Source of the DNA: Amborella trichopoda
Taxonomy: Eukaryota; Streptophyta; Magnoliopsida; Amborellales; Amborellaceae
NCBI RefSeq assembly: GCF_000471905.2
Contig: NW_006500178.1
Location: 2,733,957 to 2,797,956 of the forward strand
Length of the DNA stretch: 64,000 nucleotides
Direction: 5' to 3'
Below, one piece after another: positions 56,180 through 64,000 of the stretch. Position numbers and translations under genes: made by a program. The stretch's first letter is position 1, and every line of letters begins with the position of its first letter. Under the pieces are notes generated by a model, which was given only the letters and a program-made list of their open reading frames with translations, was not told the origin of the DNA and made no database searches.

Positions 56180-56823
56180 AGCATCTCTTTTTTCATCAAA
56201 GTCAAAAATCTTGTCTATTAAATCAAGTATTAGATTTTCTTCTTTAGATAGTACATTACATAAACAATCATGCATTTTTATATCTTGATCTGAATCTTTA
56301 CTTGAATCAGAAGTGTGCCAAATTAAGTTTTCATCTTCAATTTTTCCTATTCATTTTTCAGTATCTGTGTCGTCAGAAGAGCTATCAGAAATATCAATTA
56401 CTTGAATTATATTATATAATTGATTTCGTATATTTTCATCAAGCATTAGGGTATCTATTTTCTTTTTAACATGGCAATTACTTTTATAATTGCCAACTTT
56501 GCCACATTTATAGCGTACTGGGAGTTTTCTTTTAAATTCTGCTTTTGGAGCAAATTTTTGTATGAACTTATTTCGTTTTTCTTTTTTATGTTTTTGAAAT
56601 TTTTTTGAAGCTCTATCTTTTGGATATTGTTTATATACTTTTTTCTTGTGCTTTTTACTAGAAGAAAGAATAGTACTAAAACCAAATTGTTCACAGAAGT
56701 CTCCTAGTTCTTTCTTTCCAGTCATTCGTTGTTTATCTAATTGTCTTTTTAATTTCATATCATTAAATTTTTCTTTCCAGTGATCGGCACTGGAATCTTA
56801 TCTTAGTAATAGTCTAGAGAAAA
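56180..56823 (-). pseudogene. Viral coat protein C-terminal part with zinc knuckle
   Basis: On the minus strand, Lys-rich sequence (56,351-56,758) leads to YKCGKVGNYKSNCHVKKK, a CCHC-type knuckle in which the first Cys is Tyr and the His is Asn, so it has degraded. An acidic Ser/Asp stretch follows. A stop at 56,351-56,353 interrupts the frame, which then resumes and ends at about 56,190 near the junction. A segment between the CP core and this piece appears to be deleted, and a stop lies near 56,800. Nucleic-acid binding is the family role. Confidence 0.8.
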
Positions 56824-56836
56824 AAACATCTTTATA

Positions 56837-57556
56837 CTATTTATAATATGAAAGCGTAGGACATCTCAAATTAAAAAGCAAATCTTCAGATCTAGCTTCT
56901 AATAACGGTGTGCTACCTACAAAATGTAAGGTTATTGTATAGATGAGTGTATTTACCGCATCGCTTTTGCTATGTGGTATATTTTGATTTAATTCATTTT
57001 TTACAACCCATTGTCGAGTTGCATTTAATATTTGGGTTTTTGTATTTTCAGACATATGAAAATCCCACCAGCCACGAAGCCAGCCTGTAAAGCCACAAAC
57101 AATTGCTTTAGCAATATCTTGATCGCGGCTACCAGAGACTTTACATGTTGTGGCATACTTCGTCATATGTCTCATTGTATCTAAAATTTGGTGGTCTGAC
57201 ATTCCATCAATGTTCCAATTTACTATAGTTCGTCCTGAGTAGGAAACTGTATGAGATATTACATCTTCTTCGAATTGTATTTGTATATCTACTGGCGAGG
57301 GCCGAGTATGATACATTCTTGCTTGAGACACTGGTCTCCATTTTTTCCCATAGTCTATTCTGTTAATATTTAAACTTTCTTCTTTAAAGGCTTGTTCTAT
57401 ATTTGATATCTCTATATCAGTATTATCAGTATTATCAGTATTTATTGATTCTTCTAGTAGAACCATGGTTTCTGATTCTACTATTTTTGTTTTTCCTTTT
57501 GAGTCTATATTTAATTGAGATAATCTTTTTACCAGTTCATTCATTAATTCTTTATT
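56837..57556 (-). pseudogene. Viral coat protein core region (broken)
   Basis: A 235-codon open stretch on the minus strand. It has an acidic N-terminal part, then RPSPVDIQIQFEED, a YSGRTIVNWNIDGMSD block and GFTGWLRGWWDFHMSENTK, the hallmark region of caulimovirid (and related Gag) capsid proteins, then a LRCPTLS-type end followed by a stop. An in-frame stop near 57,560 separates it from the upstream part of the polyprotein. It makes up the shell of the particle in intact viruses. Confidence 0.88.
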
Positions 57557-57559
57557 GTC

Positions 57560-58640
57560 TTATTTTAAGACAAATCTATCTTTATTTATGGTAGGAGGTG
57601 GTTTGAACATAACTGCCTTTTTCTTTTCTTCTAGTATTTTTTGGGGTTGACTAATCAGATTTTCTATTCGTGTGGCCTGCTTGCCTAAAGATTTTAGATA
57701 TAGCTTAGTATAATTATTTTGTTCTACTATGTGAGGAATAATTTCAACTTTATGTGTATGATCACCAGGGATTAATTTATAGGGTGTAGCTTTTGTTTCT
57801 AATTTTCCGTTTATTACAAGAGTTTGTTCAGGGGGATGAATATGTTGTATTTCATTTCCTTCAGTAGTATGGTAAGTTGTATATTGATTTTCTAACGTGT
57901 TGAGTTCAGGATTTAGTTCTGATTCTAGTATTTGATAACCGTTTTCCTTAAGGGTAGCAACTAGCCAGTCGAAAAAACCTATATTTTTTCTATTTATTTT
58001 TAGAAATTTATTGTATTTTATATGACATGCATCTATTAATTCTTTCTTAAAAATTTTTAAATACCAATTTCTTAGGGTAGCATTTTTTTCAGATAAATAA
58101 TCATTCTTTAAATATTCTATGTTTACCTTTTCTTCTTTTTGTAGAGTCATGATATTAAAATCAAAGTCAGGTAAAGACAATTCAGATTTGGAATAATCTA
58201 TTTGTTTATATACAGGTCTTTGTATATTACTTTGAGTTTTGGATAATCCCTGTATTATAGGTTCATTAATTGATGAAGTAGAATTTCTAGAAGGAATAAT
58301 TCTTCTTGGAATAGATCTAATTTCATTCTCATCTAATATTCTAAGTCTAGTATTTCTATTAGTATTAAATTGTATTTCTACTTCTCCGTTTGGATATTCG
58401 ATAATATGTTTGGGGGTATTATTTTTATGAGTTTTGAATTGCTGATTTTCGTTCTATATAGACCAATTTTTAGGTAATTCTATTTGAGACCAATTGACTG
58501 CTTTAGGTATGACAGTGTTAGATTTTTCAGTATTTGTTTGAAAGAAGATTGTCTCTCCTTTAGTATCTATCTGTATTACATTTGGATTGAGAGTAGTCAT
58601 TACTTTATAGCATATTCGAAATATTAATACTATATTCTGA
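57560..58640 (-). pseudogene. Region between movement and coat protein (broken)
   Basis: The minus-strand frame 57,560-58,180 (206 codons in the listed frame) is open and continues upstream in the same frame past a TAG near 58,455 toward the movement protein. It includes an Ile/Asn-rich part with EIRSIPRRIIPSRNS and a C-terminal Lys/Glu helix with VMFKPPPTI. Caulimovirid polyproteins have a poorly conserved segment here. No domain is recognised. Confidence 0.65.
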
Positions 58641-58642
58641 GA

Positions 58643-59194
58643 TCATGGGTTCATGTCGAAACCCTGGGTTTTTAAGTTTAAAGTGAAAACTTTTAATAGA
58701 TTTAGGTATGTTAAAGATATAGAAAAATTAGGAAAACAGTTAAAATAAATTGGACCATTACATAGACTTGATTCTACTATTCCCAATAGTGAATCAGTAA
58801 ATTGATTATGGCGATTATCACGTAAGCATAATAATATAGAATTATTAAGTCCTAATCTTGTTAAAGGCTTAACAACTATTGGGATTAATGCTATATGTAG
58901 ATAGTTATAATTTTTGTTTTTATGAGATTGTATTACTTTATTAGATAGTAATTGAAAAGATTCTTGCTCCCTCGTAACAAACAAACTTTGTTCAACAGTT
59001 TTAATCGCATAGCCTGTTTTTAACTCAAAGGTTCCCCTTTTGTAAATATCTGTAATAGGTACTTTAGGTATATTCCAATTTTATATATGTTTTTCTATAT
59101 TTTCGATAACTATTTCTTCTTTGTTTTTTACCCTTAGATTATTACTTGTTGAAGGTAACGTCATGTTGGCTAGGTTTCTAATAAAATTTTCCAT
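58643..59194 (-). pseudogene. Viral movement protein (30K family, broken)
   Basis: The likely start is the ATG at 59,194-59,192; an in-frame ATG at 59,164 is an alternative. Minus-strand blocks are YLHIALIPIVVKPLTRLG, LCLRDNRHNQF and DSLLGIVESSLC, followed by GPIYFNCFPNFSISL, the conserved core of caulimovirid 30K-type movement proteins, which enlarge plasmodesmata for cell-to-cell spread. An in-frame TAA near 59,080 and a TGA at 58,643 break it. The downstream frame continues with further stops into the next region. Confidence 0.88.
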
Positions 59195-59413
59195 TTATAG
59201 GTTACGGATAATGCTATAGAAAACATCTTACGATGGTTTTCGACCTCAACGGCTTCTCTTGGCCTAAACGGTCTTTGAGCCTGGGCGTCAAGTACCTTAA
59301 CTCTCGAACTAACCTTTAATAAATGAAAAAAATTTTAGATTCCTAACTTTTAAGGGTTACTCTAACAAGACTCTATTGATAAATTACAATTTCGAAATAG
59401 TTTTCTTATATCG

Positions 59414-59427
59414 TGGCTCTGATACCA
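59414..59427 (-). promoter_or_regulatory. Viral primer binding site (initiator Met tRNA)
   Basis: Minus-strand TGGTATCAGAGCCA is complementary to 14 nt at the 3' end of plant initiator Met tRNA, the universal primer of Caulimoviridae and the conventional start of the genome map. It sits about 220 bp upstream of the movement protein start, the expected arrangement. Confidence 0.92.
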
Positions 59428-59451
59428 TTAAAACCAAGATCTATAAAAAAC

Positions 59452-59713
59452 CAAAATTAAACATAATATATTAACCAAGATTAAACAGACTAGTTTAACA
59501 TAAGTACTTAAAACATTCGCATATATCTGAAGTAAATTAGGGCAATAATTATTGCAAAAACATGAAGAGGAGAAATGTCTAGCAAAATTAAACATAATAT
59601 ATTAACCAAGATTAAACAGACCAGTTTAACATAAGTACTTAAAACATTCGCATATATCTGAAGTAAATTAGGGCAATAATTATTGCAAAAACATGAAGAG
59701 GAGAAATGTCTAG
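59452..59713 (-). repeat. 131-bp tandem duplication in the viral leader
   Basis: 59,452-59,582 and 59,583-59,713 are nearly identical (one visible difference, GACTAG versus GACCAG). The plus-strand leader copy near 61,850-61,951 has only one unit, so the duplication is specific to this piece. Confidence 0.9.
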
Positions 59714-60130
59714 CAAAACCTAGCTAGTATAAGTAGTTTCAAATATTTTAATACTAAATATGAACTTTAACTGCATAATCATTTATTATTCATAGCAACT
59801 GTATACAGTGACAAGAAAAATAGTTACAAGAAATACGGACTGGTTATAAATACAGAAACTGTAGAACAGTTTCCATTCTTCGGGGCAGAAGCTAAGAAGT
59901 GAATCAAGATGGCAGTCACACATGCAGGGTGGCTTATAGTATTCCACCAAGATTACACTATTTAAGACATGAACGACTTAAATAAGAAGCACAGAATTTT
60001 ACTCGAGATTTACAAAGTACAAGACAAACAGGTGTACAAACTTCTTCGGCTAAGGAGATAATTTTTACAAAGAGTAGAGACTGAGAGAGAAGGAGATTCC
60101 TAGCCCTGCCTAATGCATTGGCTAGCGTCC

Positions 60131-60138
60131 CTTATATA
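60131..60138 (-). promoter_or_regulatory. Viral TATA box (minus-strand piece)
   Basis: Minus-strand TATATAAG is followed by GGACGCTAGCCAATGCATT, matching the promoter of the third piece. An AAGGGAAGCTAGCCAA word is duplicated immediately upstream, at the junction with the third piece near 60,157. Confidence 0.8.
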
Positions 60139-60157
60139 ATGCCTTGGCTAGCTTCCC

Positions 60158-60935
60158 TTATCATGCAAAGATTGGGGTATTGACCCTTTACGTGGGAAAA
60201 AGTTACAGGCACCAGAATTCCAAAATAAATACTTCAAATACTCTGAATATATAGATGCCTGGAATAAAGTTTTTGCCTACCAAACTAATAACAATTCTCG
60301 TACCTAGTTTATTCAGTTCAAGATGCCTATCCTTGAGGCATTTCCTAATTGGTTACTCAGTTCAAGATGCCTATCCTTTAGGCATTTCCTAATTGGTTAC
60401 GAGAATGGTTCTTATCCTGGGGATCATGGGGATCAGGATCTCAGATCCTCCCAAAAATTCTATAAGTCTCGCAAGCGAAATTTGTAGAATTTAATGGAAA
60501 AGATCAAAATATCGATAACCATTTATATTTCATGGCGATTTACCAAATCCCATGGACTATAAAACGGCAATACGGAATATCCAAAAATACAGTCAATAAT
60601 TATGAATATGTCCCAAAACTTGGGAACATAATATTTATTAAGTGGTGGGATAATTTTGATAGCAAGACCCTTACTCCTGATACAATAAGCTGAAAAAAAT
60701 TCCAAGTCAAAATTTATATGAAAGCCCAAATACATACTTTGAATATATTACCAAAATGAAAAAACAAAATCCTAAAACAACGAAGAAGAATTGCAAAAAT
60801 AACTTTTACAAATGATTGAAGAAGAATTAGAAAATACAAATTCTTCCAAAATGACGATACCATTGAAGATTACCAAACAGAAGAAGGAGATTGTGCTGAA
60901 ATAACCTACCTAGAAGAACTCCTTCATAAAGAGGT
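60158..60935 (+). pseudogene. Second copy of the 3' viral ORF (broken)
   Basis: Plus-strand copy of about 54,996-55,704. It starts in the KDWGID region and runs through the acidic tail. It has a TAG where the first copy has Trp (60,304), a duplicated 46-bp segment (TTCAAGATGCCTATCCTT(G/T)AGG twice, 60,312-60,385), several single-base changes that shift frame, and an altered end. It is more decayed than the first copy, but it keeps 8 bp that the first copy lost near 55,160. Confidence 0.85.
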
Positions 60936-61397
60936 CCAAGGCTTAAAAATATGTAATATCAATAATAATATGCTAGAAGATTCCAAAAGACTCCAGAAGA
61001 TTCCAGAAGACTCCAGAAGATTCTAGACGACTCCAGAAAAGTTCGAGTAACAGCTGACCGCAATAATTATCAACTAGCACCAGGGCTGCCAGCTGTCCCA
61101 TAATCATTTTACACCGACACCACCGACACAAAGAATCTTCCACTGTAGCCACCAACATGCCACCTGTCTATGCATTGTAGCCACCGACATGCCACCTATC
61201 TCGAGAATCTCCTACAGTATCCACCGACTCACCACCTGTCCCGACAACAATCACTGGCCTGCCAGCTGTCTCAAAGAAAGCCAGCCTCCTCTCCACTAAA
61301 AAGTGACCCCCTTATCTAAGCCGTCCACCTGTCCTACACGATTCGAAGAAGATGTGACTATTGTAAAATAATATAGAAGACTTTGAGGTCCGACCAT
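60936..61397 (+). promoter_or_regulatory. Viral intergenic region, second copy
   Basis: Same order of AGAAGATTCC and CCACCGACATGCCACCT repeats as 55,705-56,174, with a TGTGACTATTGTAAAA element just upstream of the TATA box. Unlike the first copy it continues into the core promoter. Confidence 0.8.
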
Positions 61398-61405
61398 TAT
61401 ATAAG
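61398..61405 (+). promoter_or_regulatory. Viral TATA box (third piece)
   Basis: TATATAAG followed by GGAAGCTAGCC, in the arrangement of caulimovirid full-length-transcript promoters. Transcription would start about 30 bp downstream and run rightward out of the insertion. Confidence 0.8.
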
Positions 61406-61951
61406 GGAAGCTAGCCAATGCATTAGGCAGCGCTTGGAATCTCCTTCTCTCTCAGTCTCTACTCTCCGAAAAAAATTTCTCCTATAGCCGAAGAAGTTTG
61501 TACACCTGTTTGTCTTCTACTTTGTAAATCTCGGGTAAAATTGTGTACTTCTTATTTAAGCCGTTCATGTCTTATACAGTGTAATCTTGGTGGAATACTA
61601 TAAGCCACCATGCATGTGTGACTGCCATCTTGATTCACTTCCTACCTTCTGCCCCGAAGAATGGAAATTGTTCTACAGTTTCTGTATTTATAACCAGTAC
61701 GTATTTCTTGTAACTATTTTTTTTGTCACTGTATACAGTTGTTATGAGTTGCTATGAATAATAAATGATTATGCAGTTAAAGTTCATATTTAGTGCTAAA
61801 ATATTTGGAACTACTTATACTAGCTGGGTTTTGCTAGACATTTCTCCTCTTCCTGTTTTTGCAACAATTATTGCCCTAATTTACTTCGGATATATGCGAA
61901 TGTTTTAAGTACTTATGTTAGACTGGTCTGTTAGTTTGTTTAATCTTGGTT
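61406..61951 (+). promoter_or_regulatory. Viral leader, third piece, truncated
   Basis: Matches the reverse complement of the leader at 59,450-60,130, including CAGTGTAATCTTGGTGGAA and an AATAAA at 61,760-61,765. It ends at TAATCTTGGT, just before the primer site would appear, and runs directly into (TA)10. Confidence 0.8.
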
Positions 61952-61971
61952 TATATATATATATATATATA
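61952..61971. repeat. (TA)10 at the right edge of the viral insertion
   Basis: Abuts the truncated leader. It pairs with the TA tract at 53,072-53,096 to bound 8.9 kb of viral sequence. Confidence 0.9.
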
Positions 61972-61984
61972 AGCAATGGTCGCC

Positions 61985-62290
61985 ATTGAGGATATCAAAA
62001 AATGCTTTCAGTCAGGCATAGCGTTCAAAAAATCGACCCAGCCTCGGAAACCAACCAAGCGTTAGTTTCGAGTAACTGGTAAGCTGGCCGGTTCAACCGG
62101 CCTAACCGAGCAAGTCCCAACCGATTAAAAAAGTGTTAAAAAATAGAAATAAAAAATACAAAACACATCTAAAAATATATATATAAAGTATATTTAAATG
62201 ATTAAACAAAGCACATCTAAATGAAGTTGAAAATTAGTGAAAGAAAGATTTTAAAAATTCAATTTGTGCATAGGGGTATTTTTGAAATAT
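61985..62290. mobile_element. hAT-like MITE, truncated third copy
   Basis: Shares CCGGTTCAACCGGCCTAACC, GCAAGTCCCA and AAATGAAGTTGAAAATTA with the elements at 8,084-8,618 and 10,919-11,386. Similarity fades after about 62,290 and the other end is not seen. Confidence 0.6.
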
Positions 62291-64000
62291 AAGCATGAAA
62301 CTCCATGACAGAGAGCATGGAGGCTCTGAGATCTACACCAAAAGGCTCCCAGATACAATGTTCTGGTGTTTGAATGACTCTTCTTCTGAGATTGCAGCAG
62401 CCTCTCAGATCTGGTCTCTAAGATCTTGTGAGAATCTTTGCCTCGTTTATCCTAAGGCTCTACTACATCATTAATAACATAAGAAAGATGCAGTTTTGAT
62501 GGGAGGTGGGATTTGAGGTACACGGAGTCAAAAAGAAGGTTTGGAGGGAAAGAGTGACATGTCTGTCCTTGTCATCACTTATGAAGGAACCTATAACCAC
62601 CCTCTCCACAGCACTGCAACTGTCATGGCCTAAACTACCTCGGCTACCTCCTTGATGCTTACCTCTGGGCCCTTAGACACACACCCCTCCTCTTCAGTTG
62701 ACCTCCAATCCCTATGTTTCAATCTAACTCAAGGAACTACTGTTAGTGGCACTCTTGATTTATTTTGTAGAAGTCAAATAGGTTGGATATCTAGGTGAGT
62801 TTTTCTATACAAATAAATCTCATGATCAATGGTAGCAAAGTTCGCATCAACCACAATCATGAACAGTTGATCAAATTAAGGCACAAAAAGTTATACTACG
62901 TAGTTACTAGAGTGCATATTTCTTGATCTATAGAGAATGGTATAGTCATAGGAGGAAATCACCATCACATCACTGGTTTAAGTCGCAATGATTGGAGTGG
63001 GTACAACCAAACATGTCATTAGAGTGTCCAGATTACTTTTCACCATCACCAATCCAGGTCTTTGATGGGATGATGATAACCTTATGACCATTTTATTTCC
63101 ATCACATATCAATCATAATATGTGGACCTATGGCTTAGTAATAGTTTTCAATGAGGCTCAAAATTTGGAGATCTGCTTCCCGTGTATCTTCTTTGCACAA
63201 ATCATGAATTTCACTGATCCAAACTATTATTGAAAATTAAGTACGAATTCAAACATCATGGAATTATTTTAAAATATTATACTTAACTCTATCATTATAT
63301 GAAAAGACACCATTAAGATCTCATGGTTCGGATCAGTTGCAATCTTTTTTAGAATGTCTCCTAACTTGTTGAGGGAATAATTTTTTGTTTTTTCTCTTTT
63401 TTGGGGGGTTGGGGTTAATATGTTGCTGACCATGACATGATTACGTCTAGAACAACCACAATATACATTATAAATACACAATGCATTTCAAAAAAAACAT
63501 TGAAATCCAAACATTACATTGACACTATGGCCCATATGTCCATGCTTTTTAAGATTAATATGAAGGGGCATCATAAAACCCAACCTCCTACTAATACTGT
63601 ATTTCTGTGCAGAAAAGGGCAGCAATTAATTCCCAACTCTAATATTGACTAGAAAGGGTCAAGGGGAACCTCTCAAACGTCCCAGCACGTTGTGTTCACC
63701 AGTGAGGTATTCAACCAAGCCTTTTGAAGCCCAAAAAAATAGAATTTATTTGTCAGTCAATGATGAAATATGAACATATAATCACAATTATTGCTATCAA
63801 TATGGCGGATTCTAAGTGATGGAGGTGGGAAGTATACTGTCCAGTGGACTATGGAATAAATAGTCAACTGAGTCCACCATCCAATGAAAGTGTGGATGGT
63901 GATGGTGGGGAACTCCAATAAGACACCATTGGTCATGTATTGTTCCGGTGAGGTTCCTCTCTGCTCCCCCCCAATCACCATCCATCATCTCATAGTGAAA
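62291..64000. other. No gene recognised
   Basis: Only short frames, the longest being 71-74 codons at 63,437-63,652 and 63,757-63,981. None has a motif or plausible gene context. No MITE ends or LTRs were recognised. Confidence 0.45.

Larger units (their letters stand above)
59195..60130 (-). promoter_or_regulatory. Viral leader (minus-strand piece)
   Basis: Non-coding leader between the TATA box (60,131-60,138) and the movement protein. It contains AATAAA (59,782-59,787) about 350 bp downstream of the TATA box, as expected for the terminally redundant pararetroviral RNA, a 131-bp tandem duplication (59,452-59,713) and the primer site (59,414-59,427). Confidence 0.75.

Noticed and set aside
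59414..59427. Possible tRNA gene, because of the GGCTCTGATACCA word (also at 31,465 and 39,423)
   Set aside because: Only the 3' end of initiator Met tRNA is matched and no cloverleaf precedes it. Each site abuts an LTR or viral leader, so these are primer binding sites.

Overview
This window looks like repeat-dense nuclear DNA from a flowering plant. I see plant-type LTR retrotransposons (Ty1/copia and Tat-type Ty3/gypsy) with initiator-Met-tRNA primer sites, a plant LINE with a C-terminal RNase H domain, many small inverted-repeat transposons, CT-rich simple sequence, and an endogenous plant pararetrovirus (Caulimoviridae). I found no intact host gene, no tRNA or rRNA gene and no CRISPR array. 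The species cannot be named from the sequence.

Layout. 1-9.6 kb: strong hairpins at the start, then a decayed minus-strand copia element (copia-C: protease and integrase at 9.4-7.3 kb, RT at 2.2-1.26 kb) split by about 5 kb of unidentified DNA and by a hAT-like MITE with an 8-bp duplication. 9.6-11.9 kb: non-coding DNA, an ACGT/CT simple repeat with an N gap, and a second MITE of the same family. 11.9-31.7 kb: one minus-strand copia insertion (copia-A) with 195-bp LTRs at both ends and the same 5-bp target duplication (TCCAT) outside each. It is split by a Tat-type gypsy element (13.9-30.4 kb). The Tat element has a CT-rich LTR of about 3.1 kb (its left copy is truncated), a primer site, a broken gag/protease region and a long tandem-repeat region. 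I see no RT, RNase H or integrase in it. In antisense it carries a decayed plant-mobile-domain gene with its own TATA box and AATAAA. The copia-A leader holds a broken HSP70 N-terminal fragment.

31.7-46.6 kb: a 3' LINE fragment with a poly(A) end, then a minus-strand copia (copia-B). Copia-B is split by an 8.3-kb LTR element without coding capacity, bounded by GATCT target duplications (33,999-42,277), and by a stray piece of Tat 3' repeat. 45.6-53.0 kb: a copia-LTR-like repeat and a run of MITEs (Mutator-like, hAT-like and two further families).

53.07-61.97 kb: an endogenous caulimovirid, probably florendovirus-like, flanked on both sides by (TA)n. It has three pieces: a plus-strand RT/RNase H/downstream-ORF piece, a minus-strand promoter-leader-movement protein-coat protein piece, and a plus-strand copy of the 3' part plus promoter and leader. 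All coding parts carry stops or frameshifts, and the protease region was not found. 62-64 kb: a truncated hAT-like MITE and non-coding DNA.

The elements work together only as a record of nested insertions. The most useful loci to follow up are the antisense plant-mobile-domain gene, the inverted pararetrovirus between TA tracts, and the HSP70 fragment in a retrotransposon leader.
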